Assembly (NCBI RefSeq): GCF_031143425.1
Contig: NC_090451.1
Span: 661,878,575 to 661,942,574, forward strand
Direction of reading: 5' to 3'
DNA: 64,000 nucleotides
Origin: Pleurodeles waltl
Taxonomy: Eukaryota; Chordata; Amphibia; Caudata; Salamandridae
Shown: piece after piece, positions 1 through 11,332 of the stretch
Numbering within the stretch: position 1 is the first letter of the stretch
Layout: each line of letters begins with the position of its first letter
Notes under the pieces: generated by a model
Told to the model about the DNA's origin: nothing
Databases searched by the model: none
The model's input: the letters and a program-made list of their open reading frames with translations, nothing else
Made by a program: the position numbers and the translations under genes

Positions 1-359
1 AAACACTGCAAGGCCTACCGCAGGCCTGTGAGTACCAACATTATGATGGGCCTCAGAGAGTAGAGAATGACTGATAGCCAAGATGCCGGATCGGGGATGG
101 TGTGGCAGGCCTACCTAAAGGGTAAAGTGCTTGCAACAGCAGAACCTCACCGAACCTCTCTTGGGCTTTGGTTAGCGATTGGAGCCTTAAGAGTGGTGCG
201 GCCTCTTTTGCTGCCAGCCCTCACTGCTACAACCAGCCCTTCCCGATCACCTGCCTGAGCTGTGGCCTGAAATACGTTCTACCTGACCTATTTTATCCCA
301 AAAGACGGTTAGTCAAGTGAGTCCGGGCAACTCTTAATTACTGCGGTAAAAAGAAGTAT
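1..359. other. unassigned sequence at left edge
   Basis: No gene, repeat end or RNA signal was recognised. The longest open frame here is short and looks like chance. Confidence 0.4.
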
Positions 360-945
360 GACTAAGAGTGATGAACATTACCAGTAAGTAATCTAGTCAT
401 GAATCCCCTGTCCCTCTTTCTAGTCCAAGTCACTACTTATGAAGAATATCAAACCCCAACAACTGGCCTTCAAAGACACAAACAAATACAGAATATAACA
501 AAGGTCCCACTAATACTGCAATACATAGTGGATTTGTTAGAGAAAAATAAAAACACGACCAGGTGCAAGATAGGATACAACTAAGTGCCCTCTGTCCCAA
601 AGTACAACTCTTCAACTCCAGCTCTGAAGTCCCCAATGTTGGTCAAAATAATGAGGGACGCTCTAGTTGCAGATTCCAGCCAATTAAATTCTCTGAACAT
701 CTTACCAGGAATTGGCCTCCCCTTAAATAGACCAGCCTTGAATCTCCTTGAGAAGGGCAACCCCAGCCTAGTAATATGCTACAACAACTGTATATTTAAT
801 CCAGTGACTGACTGTTACAAAAGAAGCTCTCCACTCTAGAAAACAGCCACCACAAATGTAACTGAGATAATTAAAAGTGCCAAAATACCTAGCCTAATCC
901 AGATAAATCAGCATTACCCTTTTAATATCCAAGAAATGAAGTAAA
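360..945 (+). pseudogene. decayed coding-like stretch rich in N-glycosylation sequons, unidentified
   Basis: One reading frame (coordinate divisible by three) stays open from about 399 to 939 except for stops at 582-584 and 837-839. It carries four Asn-X-Ser/Thr sequons (NIT, NTT, NSS, NVT) and scattered cysteines, so it could once have encoded an extracellular glycoprotein or a retroviral surface-protein fragment. I recognise no family motif, furin site or transmembrane segment, and no LTR or primer site is visible nearby. The composition is A-rich, which inflates Asn and Lys and can create sequons by chance. The call is therefore a weak one: possible relic of an old env-like gene, or nothing. 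Confidence 0.25.
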
Positions 946-1507
946 TGTTCCCTGGATAATTGAATGATGAAGCTAACATATTTAAAAATATTCTTTAGAA
1001 CCATGTGGGCCAAAGTAGCAGTCTTTGGAAGAAACTAGGACCTGGGTTGAAAGTTAACCCCATACTCGAGAATCCTAAAGAAAGGTGGTGTACGTAATAA
1101 AGCCCCAGCTCACCAATTTGAAGAGATGATGTAATTACCAAAAGGAAAACAGCCTCCATGGTCAACAACGTCAGATCCTAAGATGTTGAAGACCCAAAAG
1201 GATAGCTCCTTCGAGATTTAAAATTAAATGCAAGTCCTCCAGTGGTGTGTGAGGATGAACCACAGGCTGGAATTACAAGGTGAAAGGCAAGACACTCACC
1301 CTCATGAAGACTTCCACCATTCTAATGAAAACCATTAATTTCTAAAATGCTTCACATAGAAGCAGCAGAGCAGAAGAGAGACCATACTGAAGTGGAGATA
1401 GATAGTAACCACTGAGGGCTTATTTGATATGAGCGAAATTACTCTCTGCAAGGTCTCTTTCTTGAAAGGAATTTGCTATTTCTAGCAGTTGGCTCCTCTG
1501 ATGTTCA
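946..1507. other. unassigned sequence
   Basis: A-rich sequence between the coding-like stretch and the LINE 3' end. No recognisable feature. Confidence 0.4.
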
Positions 1508-2272
1508 TGATTCAATCAATCAAAGTTTGTAAAAGCGCAAATTCTCAACCGTAAGAGTCTCAAGGCGCTAAGGGGGTTTGTCCTCTGAGCTTCAGTTGAA
1601 GAGCCAGGTTTTAAGGTCCTTCCTGAATTGGGGTAGTGATGGTGAGTGCCTGAGGTGTAGGGGGCACAGTGTTCCAGTTCTTTTCTGCAAGGTAGGTGAA
1701 GGATCTCCCACAAGCCGAGGTCTTCCATATGCAGGGTACATGGCTAGTGCTTGCTGAGTGAAGCAGAGAGGTCTGGTGGGGGAGTAGAAGGTGATGTGGT
1801 TATTGAGGTAAGAGAATTCTAGGTTTTGGAGGGCCTTGTAAATGTGGACAAGGAGCTTGAAGTTAATTCCCTTCTCAATAGGGAGCCAGTGGAGGTCTTT
1901 AATGTGACTGGAGATATGTTTGCGGCAGGAAATGTCAAGGATGAGTCTGGCGGAGGTGTTTTGGATGTGCTTTAATTTCTTGAGGTTCTTCTGGGTGGGA
2001 CAGGCGTAGAGAGCTTTGCCATAGTCAAGTCTGCTGGTAACCAGGGCCTGGGTTACAGTTTTGCAGCAGTCCTTTGTTATCCATTTGTAGATCTTCCAGA
2101 GAAGTCTGAGTGTGTGAAAGCAGGAGGATGCGACTGAGTTGACTTCGGTGGGTCATGGTGAGCGATGAGTCCAGGATGACGCCAAGGTTGCCTGTGTGAT
2201 TTGTTGGGGTGGGAGGGTGCTGAGGGTTGATGGCCACCAGGAGTTGTCCCAGGCTGACGTGGATGGTCCCAG
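1508..2272 (-). mobile_element. L2/CR1-like LINE, 3' portion, interrupted by the retrovirus
   Basis: Read on the minus strand, this is the C-terminal part of a non-LTR retrotransposon ORF2. The frame includes a NLGVILDSSLTM-type block near 2170-2110 and the family-typical LHWLP motif at 1897-1881. Downstream is a 3' end with a TTGATTGA-type tail at about 1525-1508. Several frameshifts and stops split the frame, so it is dead. The 5' continuation of the same element lies at 12494-12731, beyond the retrovirus, which identifies the integration site. The LINE is heavily 5'-truncated: only about 1 kb of it exists in the window. Confidence 0.8.
2269..2272. repeat. target-site duplication CCAG, left copy
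   Basis: CCAG abuts the left end of the provirus and recurs at 12490-12493 directly after the 3' LTR. Removing the provirus and one copy makes the interrupted LINE frame continuous across the junction, so the duplication is real rather than chance. A 4-bp duplication is typical of gamma-, epsilon- and spumaviruses. Confidence 0.8.
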
Positions 2273-3254
2273 TTTTGTGTAGCCATTTTAGCTATAGTTT
2301 TACACACATTATTTTAGCAAACTAGGCCTGCTGCTGTGCACTTTAACCTAGACATGTTTTATTTTAGCTTTGTTATATTATTTTAACAGGAGCCACATTT
2401 GCAGTCTTGTTTTATTTTCTCTATCTAGCTGTTCTTCGCCTAGGTCAACACTACATTCTTAAACAAGACATTTCTTTCACTCTGTTTTTTTCTCAAGGCT
2501 GCAGTAAGATAGGTTGCTGGCAAAAGTGATACACTTTGTCTCCAATGTTCACAGAAACATACACACTCTTACGTGGGCATCCTATATTGGAATATCAGCT
2601 GTTTTATTATAAAAACACTACTTTGACCCATGTACGTTACAAGGAGATTCCAGCCAGATGATCACGACTGTATGCTGATTGCTTTGCTGCAGCTGCTTAG
2701 ACTACAGGCCTCTTGCTCAGGTATGAGGGATGATGTCTTCCGAGAGGAAACCTGAAGGGCAGAATTAGAGCTTAACATGCTGTGCTCTAATATAGCTTAG
2801 GTATGAACTATCCTTATAAAGTCTAGTGATAATATGGTAGTGTTATTTTTGTGTTTTACTCTCCTTGTCACAATTTTTATCTTGTTGGGCTTCATCGTCC
2901 TAGTTATTGCAATAAATGCCTTATTATCTAAGATACAGTTACTTCAATAAAACCTTATTGAACTATACTCTGCCTCTGATTGTCCTTGTTTATGTGAGAC
3001 TAATGTAACTGAGAGAAACGGATGAGATCTGAGTGACCACGATTTCCCTGAGGAGTCATTCATGTCATGCGCCCGGTTGCCCCAATCATCCCTGCTCTTG
3101 GGTGGAGATGAGGCACTGCTGGTTACCCGGAACAAACCCGGATGAGGCCGACAGGTGTCACATGGTGCGGGATCAGACTCCGATCCCTGCAATACAAGTG
3201 ATTCTGCTGCCCGAATCCAGGAGTCTCATTAGGATAATGAGAACCTACGCAACA
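2273..3254 (+). repeat. 5' LTR of the retrovirus
   Basis: This repeat of about 980 bp pairs with 11513-12489. A TATA box (TATAAA) lies at 2815-2820 and a polyadenylation signal (AATAAA) at 2911-2916, which places U3 at roughly 2273-2845, a short R, and U5 of about 320 bp. The right end is CA at 3253-3254, directly before the primer site. The left end, set by the target duplication and by the polypurine tract at the 3' copy, reads TTTTG here and TATTG in the 3' LTR; an ancestral TG start is plausible after decay. Confidence 0.9.
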
Positions 3255-3273
3255 TGGTGCCACCAACGTTTGG
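3255..3273 (+). promoter_or_regulatory. primer binding site, tRNA-Lys(1,2)-like
   Basis: TGGTGCCACCAACGTTTGG starts right after the LTR CA end. It resembles the Lys1,2-type primer site used by foamy viruses with a two-base insertion and a few substitutions. Its first seven bases alone would also fit tRNA-His, so the tRNA identity is tentative while its role as primer site is well supported by position. Confidence 0.6.
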
Positions 3274-3467
3274 TCTGACACTAATTTTCGGGTCCCCCTG
3301 AGTATCTCTGTCTCACTACATGCAAAGACACCTCAGTACTATTTACGGAGACGTCCGTGGTATTGAGGATTTTTCCTCAACTAATACTGTAGGTTGTTCA
3401 AGCTTGAACCCTAAATGGATAATCCCCATTTGGTGTGCTTCTCTCTGAACAAAATGTATCATTCACC

Positions 3468-4794
3468 ATGGCGAACCCGCAACGGGTAGTAATTGCAGTC
3501 AATATGCAACCACCTCCTACTGCACATTTATTGGCACATGGCCTAACGGCCCAGGGGGGTCCAGTTATATTTGTTGTTGAAGCTCATGCAGCATACAGAA
3601 CTAAATTTTTCTATTCTTGGGTCACATTTCCAGCAGTTGATGGGAACACAAATACATTTCACCACTATACACCTACAAACATACCTGCACAATATAGAGC
3701 ATACGCATACTTAGAAATACCTCTATCTTATCAAGACCATAATTGGCATGATGGTGCCCTACCATATAGAGTCCTACACGTTAGGTCCTCTAAGTAATGA
3801 TGGTCCTATCTGGCCTTTATTGGCAACATATACACCGCACCCCGATGCAGCAACCTTGACGGTAGCTGAGGTTCGCCGCTTATATGCTGAACTTAAGGCA
3901 ATATACAGACTATTAGTACAGTTTGCAAACATTAAATACAAACCAGCATGTGCTTCCCCGGCGCAACCACATGCAGCAACACCAGGTATTGATCCTGCAA
4001 CTGTACATCAAATTATGGGTAAGGTACCCGCCAAACAGGAAGAGATTCTGTTTTGGTTAGCTCAAAAAATAAATACACTGGAAGCAATATTTCCCCATAT
4101 GGGACCTCAGGCTAAGCATAGAATATTAACTATGTGCTTGCCATTTGGGATGGTTCCCATAGTAGATAACTGCAATACTTGGGGCATGGTATTTGCCACG
4201 CTCTATACTACTGCACATGGTACACCAACACTTGCCAATCTTTCAGAAGTGTTAAAACAAATTCAAGAGCAATACAGGGCTTCCCCGGCCCTAGGCTTGG
4301 GGATGCAACTCATGGGCAATTTTGCCACTGTATCTTCAATTATATTAAGTAACCTTAAAGAGGAAGCAGTTGCACTTGCGGCTCTGGGACATTCCTTTAC
4401 AGGATCAAGAATGTGAGCTGCCAAAGATTATCGCGGAGACCTACTCTAGTATTGGTCGAGATAGTCTGGGGGCCAGACCAACGAAACCACAGTTTCAGGG
4501 TAAATCTAATAAAGATTCTACCAAGCAAGCACCTGAGGGTTCTAAAAAACACTGGGATAAAAACAACAAGCATCTGAAAAAGAAAGGGGAGAATCGCTGC
4601 ACTCAGAGACCCCTCAGAATAGATATAATTTCAGAAATAGAGATTATATAAAACGCCTGACAGATATCAATATACTGATACACGCCAATCTCGTTCCTTT
4701 CAAGACTCACCGGAAAAATGCAGTGAGAGAGGTGGGTGGTCAGAGCGAAGAAATGAGTATGTGAAACCGAGACAAGAATCACAACGCTTTACAT
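3468..4794 (+). pseudogene. gag: gag, defective
   Basis: The start is the ATG at 3468 in a strong Kozak context (caccATGG), about 195 bp after the primer site. The product would be the virion structural polyprotein. The N-terminal part runs in one frame to about 3797, the middle (about 200 residues, with a helical capsid-like region) continues in the next frame from about 3748 to 4416, and a third frame from about 4370 to 4651 gives a Lys-rich tail. A further Arg-rich stretch with RGG-like sequence is readable to a stop at about 4794. At least two frameshifts break it. No Cys-X2-Cys-X4-His-X4-Cys zinc knuckle is present in any frame, unlike most orthoretroviruses but as in spumaviruses, which use Gly-Arg-rich boxes. 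I could not identify a convincing major homology region. Recognition rests on position and overall character. Confidence 0.7.
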
Positions 4795-4867
4795 AAGTTT
4801 CTGTTAAAAAAAGAAGAGAAACGTCCCCAACACAAACCCCAATTTAAAAAGAAAAAAGTGGTAGCAG

Positions 4868-5386
4868 TTGCAATTCGTCATGACACTCAAGAAGAGGGCT
4901 CTATTGAAGAACAAGACGTGGGCGCTAGTTCTGCTAGATAGCTCAGCAGAGGTCACAATAGTTCACCAGAATCGTCAAGAGCATCTGGAGGTGAAAGCAA
5001 CTGATGACTTCTTACAAGTTGAAACTGCAGATATGCATGTCTCCACGCCTGACAGGGTGTACAAAGTAACGATACAGTTAGAAGGAGACATTGAACGCAC
5101 AATTGAGGCAATCTTTTGGGACTGCGTTGTTAATATATATGATATTTTACTGTCTGAAAAGGATTGGCCCCCTGACTTTGTCCATACTTGCCCATATGGG
5201 GAAGAGGTTATCAAACCTTCTTTCTCGCCTCTTGTTCCTAATGAACTCGCAGAACCCTACACCATTGATTGGGCATGGGTGCCGGCACCCTTGTTATACC
5301 GCAAACACGTAGGGTGGGATAAAGAGTCCCCCTATCATGTAATTCCAATTCAAAATCAACTCCAACCTCAACCTCTGACCCAATAA
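4868..5386 (+). pseudogene. pro: pol, aspartic protease domain and start of RT
   Basis: This open frame of 172 codons contains the protease active-site block LLDSSAEVT, where the canonical Asp-Ser/Thr-Gly triplet reads Asp-Ser-Ser. A flap-side block resembling the usual ILG-x-DW reads ILLSEKDW about 70 residues later. The enzyme would cleave the Gag and Pol polyproteins as a dimer. The Gly to Ser change in the catalytic loop would be expected to damage activity. The frame ends at a stop at 5384-5386, just before the RT fingers continue in another frame, so pol is interrupted here. The true pol start is not visible. Confidence 0.75.
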
Positions 5387-5406
5387 AACATGATGCTAAA
5401 GCACCC

Positions 5407-6640
5407 GTGAGGGAAATCCTCACACAACTACAGTACCAGAGTGTAATCGGACCCTGTGTCTCACCAATGAATAATCCTCTCTTTCCTGTAGCTAAACCGG
5501 ACCATTCATACAAAATAGTCTTAGACTACAGACACTTAAATAGTCATACATGCACACATGCTATACAAAACTCTAATAGCACAGCACTTATAAACAACAT
5601 AGTGCGCAAAAAATACAAAACAACATTGGATATTTCCAATGGCTTCTTCTGCCAAAATATAGCGCCTTAGAGTAGAGACCGTCAAATCCTTATATGACTT
5701 GATAAGTCCTAACTTTTCCAGTACATTTTGGACAGTCAAACACAAACATATCCTCAGAGCATTGCAGCAGGACATGCTTGCAGCACAACACCTACACACA
5801 AGGGACAATAAAAAACATCTGGTCATCAGAGTAATTGCTGGTGCCACTGGTTACACCTATGTAACTTTCAATGAGGGTGAGACAGTCCCAATTGCATACA
5901 AATTACATTTGTACTCTACAGCAGAACAGCGTTTTGTTCACACTGAGAAAATCCTCACTGCTATTCAGATAACTGTCATTAAAGAAACACCATTAGCCCA
6001 GGGTAAATGCATTATTGTTGTATCTCCAATCCGACCCCTTGAGGCTGTTACCAAAGCCAGCATCCATGCTGAATCCAATGGGCAACGTCTCTGACAGCCA
6101 CTGATGTTGACTATATTTTTGACCCAAGGTTACAAACTCAAGAACTTTTGCAATATGATCTAGAATACCCAGTTCCAGCAAATACATTGCCTATTGATCA
6201 ATATCAAAGAGTCATGTACACCGATGGCTCAGCACAACCTGCTATAGGCACAAAGCCTCAATACTCCTCTGCTCGCGCTGTCGTAAGCAGCTATATGGAG
6301 GGTAGTAAATTCTATCTGCACAACTAGCAGAGCTAAAGGCTCTGGTGATGGCACTGGAACATACGGAGCCTGACCAGCTAACACTGATTGTCTGTGATTC
6401 GTACTATTGTGTTCAGTCCTTTAATAAATATCTGTATTACTGGCGCCAGAATGGGTTCCGAGATTCCAAAGGTACCACCATCAAACACAGAATTCTGTGG
6501 GGGAAGTAGCGGATCTGAAGGAAACACTACCAAATGTCCCTGTTGTACATACACTTGGACACCAGCACGTTGGAATACACGTTGCTGGAGATACATTGGC
6601 TGATGAAGCAGCCAAATCAGCAGTAGCTACAGCTTCTGTT
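5407..6640 (+). pseudogene. pol: pol, reverse transcriptase (deleted core) and RNase H
   Basis: Fingers and early palm are readable at 5407-5668: a SPMNNPLFPVAKPD block, LDYRHLN, and motif A as TTLDISNGFF. After a stop at 5668 the next recognisable sequence (5699-6094) is already thumb/connection-like, so palm motifs B and C, including the catalytic YxDD, are missing, consistent with an internal deletion. RNase H follows in mixed frames: YTDGSA with the first catalytic Asp at 6223, an AELKAL helix with the Glu at 6330, CDSYY with the second Asp at 6396, and a LADEAAKSA block with the last Asp at 6602. Several stops and frameshifts interrupt it. The protein would copy viral RNA into DNA; this copy cannot. 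Confidence 0.85.
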
Positions 6641-7875
6641 GCTGCAGTAACTCGTTCTAGAACAAACAATGAAATACTAGCTGCCGTGAAAGCCTCAGCT
6701 GAGGGCACAGCTTTACCTAAAGGATATCCCATTCAATATTCCTACCGGATGGGAGGTTTCCTTGATGCAGAAGTAAAAATACCAGGCGTGGGAGTTCCAG
6801 TAATTCCCAATAAAGACCTAAGACCAGAGTTGATCAAAGCAGAGCATGAGGGAGTTGCCTCTGCCCATGCAGGTGTGGAGGCTTCAATATCATTATTGCA
6901 GGCTTGTTATTGGTGGCCAGGTCTATACAAACAGACCAAGCAGTATGTCCTTTGTTGTGATATCTGCCAACAAATTAAGGGGCACACTGTCAAGCGCCCA
7001 CCGCAGACACCCCTCCTAATTTCTAGCAAACCATTACAATGTGTGTAGTTGGACCATTGTGGTCACCTGACACCTGACAGTGCATATATATATACATCTT
7101 ATTCGTTGTTGACTCCTGCTCTGCTCCAGATTTCTATGGGTGTGGCCACAACGCTCAGCTGACGCAAGGACTGTTATTAAAGCTTTGCAGGTCTTAATCA
7201 GCACATATGCAGTTGCGGCTTTCCACTCCGACTAGAGCCCTGCTTTCGCCTCAAGGGCATTCAGGGACGTCATGGCTTAGGGGTCCAACTCCATTACTTG
7301 TCTCCATTTCATCCCAAGGGAAATAGTGGCGCGGAGCAACGAAACCGAGATTTAAAGCAATCCTTAACAGCCAGAGTATCAGGTGGGGTCGTAGTTGGCT
7401 TAATCACCTGTATGGAGACCAGAGAGCACTTAGCAATCTGCCTAGAAGGTCCATAGGGGGTTGTACTTCATACAGTATGTATGTTCCAGATCTTGATGGT
7501 CCTGGCGTGGAGGCGGCAGAAACACCCTTGGACATAAATGAACGTGTCACTGTCTTGCAGGAATTACAACAATTCCGTGACGACAACGCTTCTGCCAGTG
7601 CTGCCTCCTTAGGAACTAAGGATGTACCAATAACATCTACCAGCTGGATTGCAAAGGTTGGGGATCTAGTACATGAAAAAGTTGCTGTGAAAAAGAAGTT
7701 CGGTCATTCCTATTTGCACCGGTACCAGTCCTGGGAATACATAGTACCAGAACTGTTATTCTACTACCGCTGCCTGGCTCTGAAGACAACCGCTTTGTCT
7801 TCATCGACAATGTCAACTTACACCAAGTGGCTGATCCTACACAGCAGACCAAGAGGAACAACTGGTAGTACCTGA
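6641..7875 (+). pseudogene. pol: pol, integrase
   Basis: The N-terminal zinc domain is intact in one frame: two His at 6845 and 6866, then CYWWPGLYK, and a CDIC pair near 6955-6966. The catalytic core follows with stops and at least one frameshift. The first Asp is in LDHCGH (7052), the second in FHSD (7230), and the Glu in GNSGAEQ (7334), about 35 residues after the second Asp, matching the DD35E arrangement of retroviral integrases. The C-terminal part at 7477-7875 includes a basic SH3-like stretch (VGDLVHEKVAVKKKFG). The function would be insertion of viral cDNA into chromosomes. The stop at 7048 right before the core and later stops make it a pseudogene. Confidence 0.85.
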
Positions 7876-7996
7876 ATCCCTCTCACTACTGGTCAAGATG
7901 TCCCTCTACAAGTTTTGAGCGGCAACACTGACACCTCTCCGAGCTTGAGGAGGGTGGAAAATGATCTTGTATTAGTTCCACTAACATCTATTGCAA

Positions 7997-10860
7997 TGGG
8001 CAATACAGAAATTGCTGATCGATTTGATTCGACCTCTACACAAACAGATGGCGTCATTGATTATGAACCACGTGGGAGACTTCTACCAGTACACCTCCTT
8101 CAAATACAGCTCCAGTTTCTGCACAAACTGCTTCTGGATAGTTTGCTGACATCACTGACACCTTTTCGGACTCATCTGCCTCTTCTACATCTGAACTATC
8201 AAAAACATGTAAGCTGATAATTTGGCTCAAAACAAATTACTTTCTATTCCCATGGAACTATCTGTGGCTTTCCTTGATTGTATTAGCTTTCCTCCTTTGG
8301 ATTGGTTTTCTTATTACTTTCTTTCTATTAATACATGGTCATTACCTTCCTGAAAGATCTACATTTGAATTGGTGGATGAGGTCCTAAACCCCATTTTTG
8401 TTCTCACAAGGTCCGCAGAGACTTGTCTTTCGTGAACATTTCCGCTATACCAATTCCTGATGGGATTGTTTGGGTTAAAGTCACATTTGATATATATATA
8501 TGGCCCAACGGAGGTCATTCAAATACCATATATGTTTAAACTTTATATGAATGATATAATAAAACCCATAGTTGTTTCTGATGACTGGGATGTGAAAAAA
8601 GTTGATTCTATGATGACTGAGTTGCAGTATTTTACTGTATTTGAAAGAGAGGATGTTTATCAATCCAAAGAGAACTATGGTGACATGTTCTGCTATAATT
8701 ATTGTGGACACCATTTAATTCACAGAGCAAGTACCCCAAAGACTATTTTTAATTACACACAATGGGAACATTGTCCAACTCCACCACAAGGGAGTTCTAA
8801 AACATATTCTGAAAAGGTTACATATTTTTCTGGGCACAGTGTTAAAAATGCTGAGTCATATTATTTAAAATTGCCATTGATGGAAAATGTACATATATTA
8901 TTGACAGATACAAAATTCATTTATTCGGATTCCTTTGTTTCCCAGTTGGCTATAGAAGGCTATGAATATTGGTTGAAGTCGATTGACTCAAGAAGTGTGT
9001 GGGGAACAAGAAATTGGCAAATAAGGGGAAAGAAAGCTTTGTTTAGAGAATGCCTGATACCTGTTCAAATTATATTTTTAAATGAAACTGTACAACAGAC
9101 ACGTTGTTTAGGCTTAGCAAAGATTAAGGACTTGAATGCACCCAGTATTCCTGCCCCAGAAAAATTTTACAAATGTCAAAAGTTTACTAATGCTACAGAA
9201 GATCAGCTCGATGAATGGGTCCAAAACGGCACATTTAATGCTTCACTTTCACCTCCTGGTGGGTGGTTATTGTCGCCAATAGATACCAATGGCTGTCAAG
9301 GGTTTTGTAAACCCCACGGGGGTTTTAGAACAAGTCGGCCTGACCCTAGCTATGTGTCATCTTAACACAAAGGGTATAGTGACGACATACAGTGTAGGGA
9401 AACTGTGCCAGCAATGGTTGAAGAGTTACTCACTAGATGCTCCTGAGTCTCCTGTCTAATAATACTGACGACAGGCTTTCCTGTTAGGCCTCAGAAAACA
9501 ACGCAGAAAGCGCTTCTTATATGCAGTCTATAATTAAATTTGGAAGCTTTCTCAACAAGAAGCTGCTGCCCAGTTAAGGGAAATAGATCAGGAAAATTTA
9601 CAGAAGGCATTAGCTGTTTTAGATAATGGAATTAATACCCTGTCCGACCGGATATACACCTTAAACAGCACTGTTTCCTCTGCAATAGACATAGTACACA
9701 GTGACATGTCCCCTTTACACCTTGGACAGAGTCAACTAAGATCCATTATGCAGTTACTTTGGAAACTACAAACACTGAAAGCAGGTCGCATTCCCTGGCC
9801 ACACACCAGCATGAGGGACATATTTTCCACATTTAATTTAATGCGACAACAACAACTAATGGCTAAGAAGGAAGCGACTCATGTCATGTTAAATATTGAG
9901 AAATCAGAAAAGTTGCCTTTTACTGTGGCTGAAATACCATCTGCTGAGTGGCTGATACACAGTGTCATCAATCAGCCTATTTCAACACTTCAATTTACAT
10001 CCTGCTTAAAACACATTCCAGTGGGCAGATATGAACAGCTAGGAAATAGTTACATACACGAGGTGTGGGAGCTACCCTTCTCATACAAATGTCTCAGTTG
10101 CATGAAAGAGGTATTTCTTAGCGGTACTGAATGTGCGCCTTCTGTCAGCCATTTGATGGTTTGTAAACAGCTGTCCTTGCATGGGGTGTGCAATGCTTCC
10201 GCAGCGAAGCTGGCTTGTTATCTAAAAGGAATCCTAGTTCCTTTGATTAGACCTGCGTTCCAGGTGCTCTTGAATGGCAGTTATGTCCTCCTCAATAGTG
10301 AGAGCTGTTGTGGTATGGGAGCCGGAATAGTTTATGTCGTTTCGGTCTCCAAAATTGTTACATGCTGCGGGAATGTACTTTTTCCTCCTACAAGACAGAG
10401 GGAAGTAGCTGAGATTTGGCCCCATATCGCTACTTCAAATGTGCATTTTGACAAGCTCAGCAGTCTCAAGGCTTTGTTTCAAAAACATGTGGTGCTTACA
10501 TCTGCACGCGAGACCTATGCGCTTTAGGTTGCAAGGTCATCCGCAGAGATTCAGTCCCTTCGAAGTACTAACTTGCCGTGATACTTTGGTGAGCTCCTGG
10601 GACGGATATTTAACACGTCCAGTACTACTGGAATCACAAATTGCTTTAAGGCTTTTGGTTCTGGTTTCGGTCACACCTTCTCCTCTATAGTTGACTTAAT
10701 ACCTTTAGCCATTCACTCAATATTTTCCAGTATTTTCAGTGGGTTATCAATAACTTTGGCTATAACAGGTGGCATCTTGCTATTGCTACTTTTTATGGGC
10801 AATGGCTGTCCCGTTACAACAAGGAGGACTGAAAGCACTGCCACCAGCACAGATGTATAG
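7997..10860 (+). pseudogene. env: env, defective, with long leader, SU and TM parts
   Basis: The region of about 950 codons suits an Env of foamy-virus size. A probable start is the ATG at 7997, overlapping the pol end. A leader of about 90 residues precedes a hydrophobic segment at about 8262-8340, so the signal sequence looks like an uncleaved N-terminal anchor with a long cytoplasmic tail, a spumavirus trait. The SU-like part (8540-9365) is open for some 270 codons with five N-glycosylation sequons and many Cys. A furin-type site (RKQRRKR) lies at 9493-9513. The TM part continues in one frame from 9472 to 10860 with stops at 9535, 10525 and about 10576, and ends with a membrane anchor at 10742-10800 and a short tail. 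Frameshifts near 8430-8540 and 9365-9470 separate the blocks. Confidence 0.8.
9493..9513 (+). other. furin-type cleavage motif in env
   Basis: The codons read Arg-Lys-Gln-Arg-Arg-Lys-Arg followed by hydrophobic residues, a classic proprotein-convertase site at the SU/TM boundary. A stop codon lies 22 bp downstream at 9535. Confidence 0.75.
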
Positions 10861-10939
10861 TGAACGCATGATGTAGTACTTTGGAGCACCACTCCTGGAG
10901 CAATTGGACTGTGATTAGTCTCTGTCATTTAGACCGGTT

Positions 10940-11332
10940 TTGTATTGTGTGCAGCCCACATTTCGGTGCCTCTGGGGCCCTTTTGAATGTGGACTGAAAG
11001 TTTGTCTTTCTACACAGCTCTTGCTTTCATTGGACGCTGATCTGCTGATGTTCTCGCTGGGAGCTGATTACCAGACATGTGTGTTGAGGTTGCTTTTGCT
11101 ACGGGAAGCTGTTTATGGGTTGCCCTTTGTGGATCATGCAGCTCTAAACTTAGAGATGGGCACACCACGGAATGCTGCTGCCTTGGCTGGAGCTCAGGCT
11201 TTGGAACACAAATGCTCCTTGGTTTTCCCTGGCAATGAACTTCCTATTTTACCACCAGCCGAAGTGGAAGATTTCCCATCTTCAATTATCCCGGATTCAA
11301 TTGTTGACTTAAAAAATGACTCTGACTTTTGA
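10940..11332 (+). CDS. post-env ORF, possible accessory or transactivator gene
   Basis: An open frame of up to 130 codons fills the space between the env stop (10858) and the 3' LTR, where complex retroviruses such as spumaviruses keep regulatory genes. A good splice-acceptor-like site (pyrimidine run then CAG at 11015-11017) lies inside the frame, so the real coding exon could start at 11018 and be joined to an upstream leader; about 104 codons remain. The C-terminal 35 residues are acidic and hydrophobic (for example EVEDFPSS and LKNDSDF), as in many activation domains. It is the only uninterrupted full-length ORF of the provirus. I see no diagnostic motif or sequence family, and no zinc-binding pattern, so function is inferred from position and composition only. 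It could also be non-coding U3-proximal sequence that is open by chance. Confidence 0.45.
   Translation: MYCVQPTFRCLWGPFECGLKVCLSTQLLLSLDADLLMFSLGADYQTCVLRLLLLREAVYGLPFVDHAALNLEMGTPRNAAALAGAQALEHKCSLVFPGNELPILPPAEVEDFPSSIIPDSIVDLKNDSDF

Noticed and set aside
3468..4860. Search for a zinc knuckle in gag.
   Set aside because: No CCHC spacing found in any frame; its absence is used as a trait rather than reported as a feature.
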